Part shown: piece after piece, positions 24,750 to 34,500 of the stretch
How positions within the stretch are numbered: position 1 is the stretch's first letter
Layout: every line of letters starts with the position of its first letter
DNA from: CAZBMJ01 sp964493205
Lineage (GTDB): Bacteria; Myxococcota; UBA727; JABDBI01
Length of the DNA stretch: 64,000 nt
Assembly: GCA_964493205.1 (NCBI GenBank)
Contig: CAZBMJ010000002.1
Span: 74,769 to 138,768 of the forward strand
Direction of reading: 5' to 3'
Notes under the pieces: generated by a model
What the model was told of the DNA's origin: nothing
What the model saw: only the letters and a program-made list of their open reading frames with translations
Database searches by the model: none
Position numbers and translations under genes: made by a program

Positions 24750-26720
24750 ATGACAGACTTAAATATAGAAAAAAGATTAAAAAAACTTGAGAGACAACTT
24801 TGCTGTATAGACAAAGAAGTACAATTTTTTGATACCTTTGGTGATTTTCCACTAACAGGTTCAGAAAATAATTTATATGTAGATAATTCTACAGGTGATA
24901 TTTATATCTGGGATGGGGCGGCTTACATTACTACAACAGATTCAGATAGATTTCATACAAACATAGTAGGAGTTGCTGATTATAATAGTGGTTTACCATT
25001 AACAGGGTGGACAGCACCAGCATTATCTACAAATGGAGATACAGTAAGTGTACTATTTACAGATAATGTAATAGGTAATTATACATTTATGGGTGGAGTG
25101 TGGGTGCTAAATTATATTGAAGAACAAGAAGCTTTAAACGGTTTAAGAATACTTGCTACAGGAGAAGCTGTAAGGGGTTCGGATAGTTCATCTGATGCCA
25201 AAGGCTCTGCATTGACAGCCGCTACATATAACCACTTAAACTCATTTTCAGATAATTGGGTACAAGGAGGCACGTCAATTTTTAGTATATTTCCAACAGC
25301 TAATTCTGTAAATAGAATAGTGACTATACAAAACGGTGATTTGGAAGTCAACGGGATTCGAGTGGGTAAAAGTAAAGGGAATAGAGCAAATAATACGGTG
25401 GTTGGTGGTTTATCCTTAGAATCAATTACAACGGGAGATTATAATACTGCTATAGGTTTTGCATCTATGTATAATACTACAACAGGAGGTTTTAATACAG
25501 TATTTGGAGTAAGGGCATTACAGTTAAACGTTAGTGGTTCAGGAAATCAGGCGTTTGGTGATTTTGCAGGGTATGGTGCAACAGGTTCAAACAATATAGC
25601 TATAGGGTCATCTGCCTTATATCAAAACACTGGGTCTACTAATATAGCTATTGGTAGGGGAGCAATGTATAACGGAACTGGAAATAATAGTATTGCTATT
25701 GGGTTAAATTCTATGCAAAATAGTACGGCAAATAATAATATTGGGGTTGGAAATTTATCTATGAGGTTAAACACCACAGGATATTACAATACCGCAATAG
25801 GTCACAACAGTTTAGAGAATAACACAACAGGGTTTTTAAATACTGCTATTGGTTATTATTCAATGGTTAACAACACAACAGGTACGCTCAATACAGCTGT
25901 TGGTGCTTCAACATTATTTGATAATACTACTGGAAGTGAAAATACTGCAATTGGTAGGGAGAGTAGCAGGAACAATACTACTGGCAATAGTAATGTATCA
26001 GTTGGTTATTTCTCAAACACAAATAATTCTACAGGAGACAATAACGTAGCTCTTGGGGTAGCGGCTATGCTTAACGCTAATGGTAGCTCCCGTCAAACAG
26101 CAGTAGGTAGAAATGCCCTTATATTAAGTACTCTAGGTTTTGAAAATACTGCAATAGGCTACAATACATTGTGGAATTTAAGGGCAGGTTGTGATAATAA
26201 TACTGTTTTAGGTACATTTGCGGGGGAAAGTATAGGAGCAATAGTATTTGCAGGAAACATAATACCAGGAAACACATATACAATTCAAACAGTTGGAACT
26301 TCAGATTTTACATTAATTGGTTCTCCAGACAATATCGTAGGAACAACTTTTGTTGCATCAGGACCAACCCCAGGAACAGGTTATGTATATCCAGAATATG
26401 TATCAAATAATAATACCCTTGTAGGACACAGTGCAGGAATTAATCTACGTGAAGGTGAAGCGAATACTGTTATAGGTGCTAACATCCAAGTACCGAATGC
26501 TTTTACTAATAATCATGTAGTTATAGGTGATGGAGATGGTAACGTTAGAATGATAACTAATGATTTAGGAGACACCACATTTACAGGTACAGGAGCTATA
26601 ACAGTTCCTGTTGGAGACACAGCACAACAACCAGCAACTCCAGTAACAGGAATGATGAGATTTAACACTGATGGTCCAAGGATGGAATATTATGATGGAA
26701 CTGTATGGGTGCCTTTTTAA
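24750..26720 (+). CDS. Tail fibre with left-handed beta-roll repeats
   Basis: 656 residues. The N-terminus has a short coiled coil and the DIYIWDGAAYI motif of phage fibres. From about residue 227 to 497 it carries 12 or more copies of a 16-18 residue repeat of the form NTAIG...S..NNTTG, a trimeric left-handed beta-roll like YadA-type adhesin heads. A different domain (about 500-550) interrupts the roll, after which VGHSAG and VIG repeats resume. The C-terminus (MRFNTDGPRMEYYDGTVWVPF without the last residues of repeats) is a typical fibre tip. The gene is richer in G and C than its neighbours. Confidence 0.78.
   Translation: MTDLNIEKRLKKLERQLCCIDKEVQFFDTFGDFPLTGSENNLYVDNSTGDIYIWDGAAYITTTDSDRFHTNIVGVADYNSGLPLTGWTAPALSTNGDTVSVLFTDNVIGNYTFMGGVWVLNYIEEQEALNGLRILATGEAVRGSDSSSDAKGSALTAATYNHLNSFSDNWVQGGTSIFSIFPTANSVNRIVTIQNGDLEVNGIRVGKSKGNRANNTVVGGLSLESITTGDYNTAIGFASMYNTTTGGFNTVFGVRALQLNVSGSGNQAFGDFAGYGATGSNNIAIGSSALYQNTGSTNIAIGRGAMYNGTGNNSIAIGLNSMQNSTANNNIGVGNLSMRLNTTGYYNTAIGHNSLENNTTGFLNTAIGYYSMVNNTTGTLNTAVGASTLFDNTTGSENTAIGRESSRNNTTGNSNVSVGYFSNTNNSTGDNNVALGVAAMLNANGSSRQTAVGRNALILSTLGFENTAIGYNTLWNLRAGCDNNTVLGTFAGESIGAIVFAGNIIPGNTYTIQTVGTSDFTLIGSPDNIVGTTFVASGPTPGTGYVYPEYVSNNNTLVGHSAGINLREGEANTVIGANIQVPNAFTNNHVVIGDGDGNVRMITNDLGDTTFTGTGAITVPVGDTAQQPATPVTGMMRFNTDGPRMEYYDGTVWVPF
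25429..26240 (+). repeat. Beta-roll coding repeats (about 48-54 bp unit)
   Basis: At least 12 degenerate in-frame units encode the [N]TAIG...NTTG motif of the fibre. Spacing and divergence show a protein repeat, not a CRISPR array. Confidence 0.75.
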
Positions 26721-26734
26721 TTAATTAAAAATAT

Positions 26735-26896
26735 ATGAAGTATTTAATAAAATTAATGAAATTTTTTATATCAAAATGTAAAAGGCATATTTGTGTAACA
26801 AATGGAAATTTTAGTACTAGTGTAGGAATGTCTACACTTAATGATACAAACACAGGAACGTTTGGAACAGGGTGGGGTAAAAACTATAATAAATAA
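26735..26896 (+). CDS. Small hypothetical protein (53 aa)
   Basis: 53 residues. A basic, hydrophobic N-terminus (MKYLIKLMKFFISKCKR) and a Gly/Thr/Asn-rich second half (TNTGTFGTGWGKN). Not recognised. It lies between the fibre and the lysis/surface cassette. It might be an antimicrobial-like or membrane-associated peptide, but nothing confirms it. Confidence 0.45.
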   Translation: MKYLIKLMKFFISKCKRHICVTNGNFSTSVGMSTLNDTNTGTFGTGWGKNYNK

Positions 26897-26897
26897 G

Positions 26898-27050
26898 ATG
26901 GAATATAATTTAACATTAAATTTAGAACAAATACAAGTATTAAGTTTAGCACTTGGTAAACTACCATTTGAAATAGTAGCACCAGTTATAAATGTAATAC
27001 AAAAACAGATTAATGAACAAGATTTAAATAATAAAAAAGAAGAAAAATGA
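26898..27050 (+). CDS. Small hypothetical protein (50 aa)
   Basis: 50 residues. I chose the ATG at 26898, just after the stop of the previous frame, because upstream codons overlap that gene. The sequence is a strand followed by helices (LEQIQVLSLALGKLPFEIVA) and a Lys tail. This short form is common in Bacteroidetes phage lysis regions but I do not know a function. The stop overlaps the lipoprotein ATG. Confidence 0.5.
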   Translation: MEYNLTLNLEQIQVLSLALGKLPFEIVAPVINVIQKQINEQDLNNKKEEK

Positions 27051-27697
27051 GAACAAGATTTTTAGCACTATTATTTATCCTACTTTTTGTCGGGTGTTTA
27101 AAAGACGATACACTTACAGATAAAGTAGTTACTGAAAACAATCAAAATAATCAAGGTTATTTTATTTACCTTGAAGATTTAGTAAATTTCAGATCTGGAC
27201 CACAAGGAATACTAGGAACTCAGAATATGGTTTATGATAACATATTCGAGGTAACATCAACAAATAAGAGAGAGTTTATTTTTGTTAACTTATTTCTAAT
27301 CAAGAATGGTACTAAAATTCCATCGCTTCCATTTGAAGAAGCTAATGTAGGAATAGAAAGATGTGGTACATATAATCATATTATTAATTGGAAAGACAAT
27401 GATATTCCACTTGTTTTTACAAGAGATTTATCTAAATACACTGGAACTACTACAACTACATTTATACCAAATATTTCTTTTAATAACCTTCAGAATGGAG
27501 GTACTGTTAAAGCTCTAAAATATGTTTTAATTGGGATGACAACAACACAAGTTACGCATAACTTCGGAACTCATAAAGTTCAAAAGGGGATATTTCAAAA
27601 ATACCTTTATGATAAAGGTAAATGGGTATTCCTTGAAACAAAAGAGATAGAACCAAATAACAAGGGAGGGATGTTTAATCTTCCAGTATTGTTTTAA
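27047..27697 (+). CDS. Phage-encoded lipoprotein
   Basis: 216 residues. The N-terminus has a basic start, a hydrophobic stretch and a lipobox LFVGC (Cys17), so the mature protein is lipid-anchored. The rest is beta-rich with no recognised domain. A lipoprotein in this place could be an outer-membrane spanin part, a superinfection exclusion factor or a host surface modifier. The start overlaps the previous gene by 4 bases. Confidence 0.62.
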   Translation: MRTRFLALLFILLFVGCLKDDTLTDKVVTENNQNNQGYFIYLEDLVNFRSGPQGILGTQNMVYDNIFEVTSTNKREFIFVNLFLIKNGTKIPSLPFEEANVGIERCGTYNHIINWKDNDIPLVFTRDLSKYTGTTTTTFIPNISFNNLQNGGTVKALKYVLIGMTTTQVTHNFGTHKVQKGIFQKYLYDKGKWVFLETKEIEPNNKGGMFNLPVLF

Positions 27698-27727
27698 TTC
27701 TTAATATAAGTGTATAATTTAAAAACT

Positions 27728-27964
27728 ATGAAGTTATTAACAATTATATTATTATCGTTAATACCATTCAGTTTTAAAAATAATACTCAAGATTTAAGGG
27801 AGGTTTGGGGCGAACCAATATTAATAACTAAAAACATAGATGGAGTTTTCTCTTACGATCTATCTAAAGTAGATCCTTCATTAAACATTATCTTTAAGTT
27901 TGAGATAACAGTAAACTGTCCAAAAGACACAATCATTATTAAACCAGGTTATAAAAAAATTTAG
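27728..27964 (+). CDS. Small secreted protein (78 aa)
   Basis: 78 residues from the ATG at 27728; a GTG at 27710 is in frame but would spoil the signal peptide. The N-terminus MKLLTIILLSLIPFSF looks like a signal sequence. The rest is a short beta protein. It ends in TAG. Function unknown; it lies between the lipoprotein and the holin candidate. Confidence 0.52.
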   Translation: MKLLTIILLSLIPFSFKNNTQDLREVWGEPILITKNIDGVFSYDLSKVDPSLNIIFKFEITVNCPKDTIIIKPGYKKI

Positions 27965-27970
27965 AAATAT

Positions 27971-28300
27971 ATGAATTTAGGGGAAATTTTATCAGAGTAC
28001 ATAGGGGAAGCAATAGTGGGAGGTATCTCAGCTCTGACCACTTGGTATTTTACCAAGAGGAGAGATACCGCAGAAACCAGAGTAATTGAAGCAGATGCTA
28101 TTGGTAATATGCAAACAGTATATGACCACTTTGTAGCGGATACAAAAAATAAAATTGAAGAGTTAGTAGCAGAAATAGCAAAACTAACTGCTGAAGTTAG
28201 AGATTTAAGGGTTGAAACAAAACTCTTAGAAAAAGATTTAGAAGATTGTAGAAAAGGTATACACAGTGTAATAGCACCTATTAAATCAAGAAAAAATTAA
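27971..28300 (+). CDS. Holin-like protein with coiled coil
   Basis: 109 residues. A short N-terminal hydrophobic helix (AIVGGISALTTWYFTKRR) is followed by a long coiled coil (about 50-95). It lies 6 bases before the M15 endolysin gene. One membrane helix plus proximity to the endolysin suggests a holin or membrane anchor of the lysis complex. An alternative is a spanin-like protein. Confidence 0.48.
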   Translation: MNLGEILSEYIGEAIVGGISALTTWYFTKRRDTAETRVIEADAIGNMQTVYDHFVADTKNKIEELVAEIAKLTAEVRDLRVETKLLEKDLEDCRKGIHSVIAPIKSRKN

Positions 28301-28306
28301 TATAAT

Positions 28307-28762
28307 ATGTATGATGAAATAGAGGAAATTTATGGTAAACCTTGTAGAGAGAGTAATCTTACATTTGCTTCTATTCCCTTTCCATTAATTATTGCGTGGG
28401 ATAAAACAAAAACAACGAGAAGAATAAAATGTCACAAACTTGTAAAAGATGACGTAGAAAATATTTTTAAAGACCTACTTAGGGAGTATGGACTAAAAAA
28501 ATTAGAAGAGCTTGAGATAAATGTTTTCGGAGGTTGTTACGAGTGTAGAAATATGCGCAACGGAACAAGAAAATCAATGCATTCATGGGCTATAGCAATA
28601 GACCTCAACCCGGAGAAGAATGGCTTAAAAACAAGATTTAGACAAGCGCAATTCTCAGGGCGTGAGTATAAAAAGATGATGGACATCTTCTATAAATATG
28701 GTTGGATTAATTTAGGTAAAGAAAAGAATTATGATTCAATGCATTTTGAGAAGAAGATATAA
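28307..28762 (+). CDS. M15-family peptidoglycan peptidase (endolysin)
   Basis: 151 residues. Motifs of the M15/VanY family are visible: SMHSWAIAIDLNP supplies the first His and the Asp zinc ligands, and DSMHFE the last His near the C-terminus. The enzyme cuts stem-peptide bonds of peptidoglycan. No signal peptide, so it needs a holin; the gene directly upstream fits that role. It is probably the lysis enzyme. Confidence 0.82.
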   Translation: MYDEIEEIYGKPCRESNLTFASIPFPLIIAWDKTKTTRRIKCHKLVKDDVENIFKDLLREYGLKKLEELEINVFGGCYECRNMRNGTRKSMHSWAIAIDLNPEKNGLKTRFRQAQFSGREYKKMMDIFYKYGWINLGKEKNYDSMHFEKKI

Positions 28763-28764
28763 GT

Positions 28765-29340
28765 ATGAATAAAAATGAAAATAATTCTTGCACACACAGA
28801 GAATGTTATAAGTGCAGAGAAGTAAAAGAGTTAACACCCGAAAATTTTCATAGGAGTAAGAATAGATTATTAGGTTTTGAATATAAATGCAAAGGGTGTT
28901 CCAAAATTAGGACTTGGAAGTTTAATGGTAAGAGGATTTTAACTGAAGAGCAAAAAGAAAGGAAAAAAGAGTTAAGCCATAAATATCATAAGACATTTAA
29001 GTATAGAGTAATGTCTTTACTTAAAGCTTATGAAACATCTGACAGAAAGAAAAATTACTATTTTAACTTAACTAAGGAAGATATAAAATTAGCTTTAGAA
29101 TCAAGCTGTACTTATTGTGGGTTTCCAGCAACTGGTATGGATAGAGTAGATAATAACTTAGGCCATACTAAAGAAAACTGTGTTCCAGCTTGTATGCATT
29201 GTAATGTAGCAAGAATGGACAACTTCTCACATAAAGAGATGTTTATAATAGGAGAAGCAATAAGAAGGGTTAGGTTACTAAGACTAATTGAAGAAGAAAA
29301 TAAACAATTTATAACAGGTACAGAATACGTAAGAGTATAA
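28765..29340 (+). CDS. HNH homing endonuclease
   Basis: 191 residues. Two zinc-ribbon CxxC pairs near the N-terminus (CYKC, CKGC) precede an HNH core: CTYCGFPATGMDRVDNN, then ENCVPACMHCN. The 'DRVDNNLGHTKENC' element is typical of phage HNH proteins. It splits the lysis cassette and is likely a selfish mobile gene. Spacing to both neighbours is under 7 bases. Confidence 0.83.
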   Translation: MNKNENNSCTHRECYKCREVKELTPENFHRSKNRLLGFEYKCKGCSKIRTWKFNGKRILTEEQKERKKELSHKYHKTFKYRVMSLLKAYETSDRKKNYYFNLTKEDIKLALESSCTYCGFPATGMDRVDNNLGHTKENCVPACMHCNVARMDNFSHKEMFIIGEAIRRVRLLRLIEEENKQFITGTEYVRV

Positions 29341-29346
29341 CAAATA

Positions 29347-29721
29347 ATGACAGTAAAAAAAGTAAAATGGTATAACCTGTTTTGGGTTAGAATTTTAGGG
29401 GTAGTTTTAATTTTAATTTTAATTTACTTCGGGGCGACTAAAACAGTAACATATTATAACTTAAACGAATATTTAAAAACTGAAATAGAAACCTTAAAAA
29501 AGAAGAATGTTCAATTAGATTCTCTTTACAATCAAGAGAAAGTTAAAAAAGAGAAGATAAAAATAATAAGGGAAAGAATTCAAGTTGGGGAGGATATTGA
29601 AAAAGTAAAAAAACTTCAAAAACAACTAGAAGAACTAAGAAAACAACAACTACCAAAAGTAGAAAAAATAGAACCAGAAGAACTGAACAAATACTTTCAA
29701 GACTTACTAAAAGAAAAATAA
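29347..29721 (+). CDS. Spanin-like inner-membrane protein
   Basis: 124 residues. One N-terminal membrane helix (ILGVVLILILIYFGA) and a long charged coiled coil reaching the C-terminus. This is the layout of an inner-membrane spanin (Rz-like) that helps disrupt the envelope. Its position in the lysis cassette supports that. A tail-length-type role is unlikely at this size. Confidence 0.5.
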   Translation: MTVKKVKWYNLFWVRILGVVLILILIYFGATKTVTYYNLNEYLKTEIETLKKKNVQLDSLYNQEKVKKEKIKIIRERIQVGEDIEKVKKLQKQLEELRKQQLPKVEKIEPEELNKYFQDLLKEK

Positions 29722-29722
29722 C

Positions 29723-30202
29723 ATGTTAAATTTAAAACAAAGAACAAACAATTCAGTACAATTACCAGACGATACAGATGCTGCATTATTCCTAAATGAT
29801 GATGAAAAATTAGTACTAAAAAATGATGCAGGAGTAATAGAAACAATAGCTACTGTAGAAGGATTAGCTGCGGCTGAACCTAAAGTATACTTAGCTTTAC
29901 TTACTCAAAGTGGCTCAGATGCACCAGAAGCTACGGTGTTGAAGAATACTTTAGGTGGTACGGTAGTTTGGAGTTTTGATGACCCAGGTAGGTATATTGG
30001 AACATTAGAGTCGGCATTTACATTTGAAAAGACATCAATATTTATTGCAAATCCAGATAAAAATGCAGTTGGTTCTGCTGGCGTTTCTTCAGTAAGTATT
30101 TCAAGTGTTAATACTATTATAGTTTTAACGTTTGATAGCAATTTTATAGCTAATAATTCACTACTATTTGGAACCCCAATCTCAATAGAAGTCTACGAAT
30201 AA
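29723..30202 (+). CDS. Short fibre-like protein (159 aa)
   Basis: 159 residues. Phrase 'DDTDAALFLNDDEKLVLKND' and the C-terminal beta strands resemble the short C-terminal fibre or spike proteins of Flavobacteria phages and prophages. It starts one base after the spanin-like gene. Function uncertain. Confidence 0.5.
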   Translation: MLNLKQRTNNSVQLPDDTDAALFLNDDEKLVLKNDAGVIETIATVEGLAAAEPKVYLALLTQSGSDAPEATVLKNTLGGTVVWSFDDPGRYIGTLESAFTFEKTSIFIANPDKNAVGSAGVSSVSISSVNTIIVLTFDSNFIANNSLLFGTPISIEVYE

Positions 30203-30213
30203 AAACAATCTAA

Positions 30214-30693
30214 GTGAATAAACTAATAACAATATTACTTCTATTTTTAAGTACTACTGTATTTTCTCAAACAGAAAAAGATATAATTTATAATAAAGAA
30301 GATACAACTTGGACACTTCAATATAATCATATGTTATCTATTAGAGAGAATATTGAAAACTTAAAAAATGAAAAAGATAAACTTAAAGAGGAAATACACT
30401 TATTAGATAGTATACAAAGAGAATCCTCTATGGTAATTAAAAAATTACAATTACGAGATACTTTATGTACAGTAGAGATTCAACACTATCAAACAATGGA
30501 CTCTATAATGAGAGAAAAAATTAATAGATATGAAGTAATTACAACTAATTATAACATGCTTTTACTTTCTACACAAGATCAATTAGATTTAGAAGCTAAG
30601 AAAGCGAAGCGAGAAAAACTATTAAAAAATATATATAAATATGGTTATCCTGCATTAGCTGCTATAGGAACTTTAATTGTAATTCTAAAATAA
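30214..30693 (+). CDS. Exported coiled-coil protein with C-terminal membrane helix
   Basis: 159 residues from a GTG start. An N-terminal signal-like segment (LITILLLFLSTTVFS), a long coiled coil (about 40-140) and a C-terminal membrane helix (YPALAAIGTLIVILK). It may be another lysis/spanin-type component or a membrane tether. No lipobox is present. Confidence 0.5.
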   Translation: MNKLITILLLFLSTTVFSQTEKDIIYNKEDTTWTLQYNHMLSIRENIENLKNEKDKLKEEIHLLDSIQRESSMVIKKLQLRDTLCTVEIQHYQTMDSIMREKINRYEVITTNYNMLLLSTQDQLDLEAKKAKREKLLKNIYKYGYPALAAIGTLIVILK

Positions 30694-30738
30694 AAAAATA
30701 GGTTTTAATAATTCTATCTATATATAAAACATAAATAG

Positions 30739-30746
30739 TAACTTTG
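30739..30746 (+). promoter_or_regulatory. Bacteroidetes -7 element touching the start codon
   Basis: TAACTTTGC is followed directly by the ATG at 30748. With the transcription start usually a few bases after this element, the mRNA would have no leader or even lack the ATG. Confidence 0.55.
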
Positions 30747-30747
30747 C

Positions 30748-31527
30748 ATGATTGAAAATAAGTTATCAGAACTAGGAAAATTAAATAAAAAATCTTTATA
30801 TTATAATTTACCTTATAATACTACTAAAGATTTAAATTTAATATTATTAAGTTATGCAAATACATCTTGTTTAGATTCAGAAGAACTATCTGTATATAAG
30901 AATTATATAAAAAAATTAACATTTGATTGTACTACTAGTAAGCCTACATTGTTTGTTAATAGTGTAAATAAATCTATATGGGAAGAAAATAATCCTGAAT
31001 GTGTAAATAGAAAGCAATGGGAAAAAATTGCTTTAAAAATTTGTAATAAGTATACAATAGAAATAGAAAAAATACCTTTAGATACTGTATGTGATATTTC
31101 TTTTGAAATAGTTAAAAAAACAATATCTTGTGAAGTTTTAACCACAATAGCTCTACAAAAAAAGCTATGTGATTTAAATATAACTATAAATAGAACTAAA
31201 GATGAATGTGCTACAGATTATAAACTTCTGATAGAAAAATATCCATCTTGTAATTTAAATAAAAAAGAATACTTCTGTCTTATAGATAGTAACTTCTCAT
31301 TTGAAATGGTATCATTAATCTACGATAATAATCTTAGTTTAGAAGTAGATTCCAAAGGCAAGGTAACTCTTATATCTCCTATAAGACGTTATAAAATACC
31401 TGATGAGTTAAAAGTAAATGATGTTATTTATACATCAGATAAACAATTCATTCATAAAATATTACAAGACTATAATATATCTAAAAAAACTAAAGAAAAT
31501 ATAATAAATGAACTCAAACAAATATGA
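30748..31527 (+). CDS. Cys-containing protein before large adhesin
   Basis: 259 residues, helical with scattered Cys. Not recognised. The stop overlaps the adhesin start by 20 bases, so the two are probably co-translated and may work together, for example as adhesin and base or chaperone. The -7 element touches its start codon; a later start is possible but no close in-frame ATG is visible. Confidence 0.55.
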   Translation: MIENKLSELGKLNKKSLYYNLPYNTTKDLNLILLSYANTSCLDSEELSVYKNYIKKLTFDCTTSKPTLFVNSVNKSIWEENNPECVNRKQWEKIALKICNKYTIEIEKIPLDTVCDISFEIVKKTISCEVLTTIALQKKLCDLNITINRTKDECATDYKLLIEKYPSCNLNKKEYFCLIDSNFSFEMVSLIYDNNLSLEVDSKGKVTLISPIRRYKIPDELKVNDVIYTSDKQFIHKILQDYNISKKTKENIINELKQI

Positions 31528-34500
31528 GATTAGGATACGTGCTACCGTAAATGGTGTAGAAAAAGTTCCTAGCAAAATCACATGGATACAAGGTAATGAT
31601 GAATGTTTAGCTACCCCTTGTTATAAAGAAAATGATTATTTAGTAGTTAAACTAATACCCGACTGTGTAGGTAATGCCTGTATAGAAGGGTATTTGCATT
31701 TTGATGATACGTGCACCAATTGTGAACCAGAGCATTTTAAAAGATGTTTTTGTAATACAGATGCTGATTGTCCTGATTGCTCTCAATGTGATGAGAATTA
31801 TGGTATTTGTGTAGATCAATGTAAAGAAGGAGAATTCTGTAAAGATGATGCTTGTATAGAGTGTGATGAGAATACTCCTTGTCCTAATAATCAAATATGT
31901 ATTAATGGTCATTGTGAATGTCCACCTAATATGTTTAAAGATGGTAATAGATGTGTTGAATGTACTTCTACTACTAATTTAGGTAAATGTTTTGAATGTA
32001 TTAATGGAGTTATTACTCCTAAATGCGATAAAGCATGTATTGAGCTTACAGGAGAATGTGTTGATTGTATAGGTTCAGGAGATTGTTTAGATAGAACAGA
32101 TGGTAAAAACTGTTGTTCTGATAATCAATGTGATTGTTGTAATGGTTTTGAATGGGATAATCTTCTTAAACAATGTGTACCATCTTGTAATGAAACTACT
32201 TGTAATGAGTGTGAGAGATGTACTAAAGATGGTTGTCAACCAATACAATGTCCTGAAGGATATAAGTGTTATAAAGGTGAATGTGTATATTGGCCTTGTG
32301 AATCTGTATCTTGTGATAATGGAGCAGAATGTGGTCCAGAATGTGGATGTGTAGAGTTTGAAGGTGTTAAACAGTGTGTACCTTGTTATATATTAGAATG
32401 TAATGGTTTGTGTGAACAAGCATTAGGTTGTAAATGTAATGGTACAAAATGCGAATCTTCAGATAATTGTAAGGAAACTTATTGTGATAATGAGAACCCT
32501 TGCGAAGATCCTAATTGTACATGTTATGATAATAAATGTGTAGATTGTTCTAACTTTCCTTGTGTAGATGAGGGTGGTTGCTCAAGCTATGATAATTGTG
32601 GATGTAACGAAGATAATAAATGCGAAGGTACTGGTTGTGAAGGTGGTTTAACTCTTAAAAAAGAGGAAGATTGTACTTCTACTACAGGGTGTAAATTAAA
32701 AGCAGAGTTTTCTGTAAAAGCATGTAAATGCGATCCTATAGTATTTAAAACTAAAAATACAGTAACTTGTACATCAACTAGTGATGCTATAACTCTAAAA
32801 GTAGAATTGTTTAAAAAAGTAAATGGAGCAGATATTCCTTATAGTTCTTATAAGACTTCTCCTTATTTTGCTGATGATGAATTAGTTTCTACACAAATAA
32901 GAACTGTAGCAGAATACCAATATCTTAAAGATGGTAAATTCTACTCTTATAGTGGTACAGTGGTTACTTCTCCTATGCCTTCTACAGGTATTATGAATAA
33001 TGTTATATCAAACTTAGTACTTAATAGTTCTCACATTAAGAAAACTATTACAGTAGGTGGAGTTTCTTATCCTGCTAAAGTAACTATTAAAGTGTTTGCT
33101 GATGCAACTAAAATTCAGAATGCTAATTGTACTAAATACGAATCTACAGCTAAGATTGCTGAATATGTTTTAGACTACAGTTCAGCTCTAGCAACAACAG
33201 ACACATGTAATAAAATAAATACTACATATAAAACAGAACAAGTTATTTCTGTTATAGACGATAAATCTGCTAAAAGACCTAGATTTACTTGGTATAGATC
33301 TAATACTTCTACTTTTGAAGATGATGAGTTTATATATGATGGTACATATAACGAGAGTGGATGGTTTAGAAAATCATTTGGTACTTTAGTAAGTGGTAAA
33401 TGGATAGATGAAATAAATAATACAGCTAAATTTGAAGATAATTCTAAAGGTGAATTACTTTCTAATTATAATTATTTAGTTAAAGCTGATTGTGGTTGTG
33501 GAACTAAAGTTGATAGTTTACAGAAAGTACATTTCTGTTGTCCTAAAGATTTTACATATACAATAACTCCTTGTGATAAAAAAATAGTAATTAATCCGTT
33601 TTCAGTATGTTCTATAAATGATACATTACCTACTAGTTATAGTATACCAACTGAATGTCAAGTAAAATATAACTTAGAAGTTCTTTTAGATTCAGGAGCT
33701 GTAATTAAAAGTCAACTTCCAAAATCTGGTTTAACTAAAACATATCCAGATGCAATTGTATCTGCTAAAATTATACAATTTAATTCAGGAGGTATATTAA
33801 CAGAAGAAGATTATTGTACTTTTATGTTAACTGTACCAGAAGTAACTTTACCTACTCCAACAATTACTGTTGATTGTAATTCAGTTACTGATAAGTTTAG
33901 AGTTACTTTTACTCAAACTAGTCCTTTAAATATAGATAAAGTTGAAGTATTAGCAAATGGTATTAAACTTACTCCAGAGATTTTTAAAACAACTCCTGGG
34001 TTAACTGCTCTATATGATAAAACAATATCTAATAGTCACTTACCTACAGGAGAAGATCCGCAAGGAAGAGTTAGTGGAGTAATTGTAAAATTACAAGCTA
34101 GAGTAACATTTAGTAATGGTTGTAGTAAAATTATAGATTTAACTCCATGTAATCCTTCATTAACTGTAACAGAGAATCCTTCAGGAGCAACTTCTAGGTT
34201 AAATTGTCCTCAAGGAGGTCAAGGTGTAGAATTAGATTCTTACTTAGAAGGATTTGATATGTCTCAACCTGTATTATTTACTATATCAGGTGGTACATTA
34301 ACTGAACCTCTTACTAATGGTACAGGTACATTTACAAATTTAGGAGCAGGTACTTATACAGTAGTTGCTACTCAAGGAGCTTTAACATCAACAGCAACTA
34401 AAACTATATTTGATGCTACTGCACCTACTGTAACTTTAACTTCTAGTATATGTCCAGGTGAAACAGGTACATTAACTATTACTGCACCAGCAGGTTCTAT

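Noticed and set aside
25426..26240. Regularly spaced repeats that might be taken for a CRISPR array
   Set aside because: They are in frame, degenerate and encode a beta-roll protein repeat; there are no conserved palindromic repeats or cas genes.
32100..32354. Plus-strand alternative frame inside the Cys-rich adhesin
   Set aside because: Val/Asn-rich shadow of the TGT-rich Cys codons read in another frame; no start signal.
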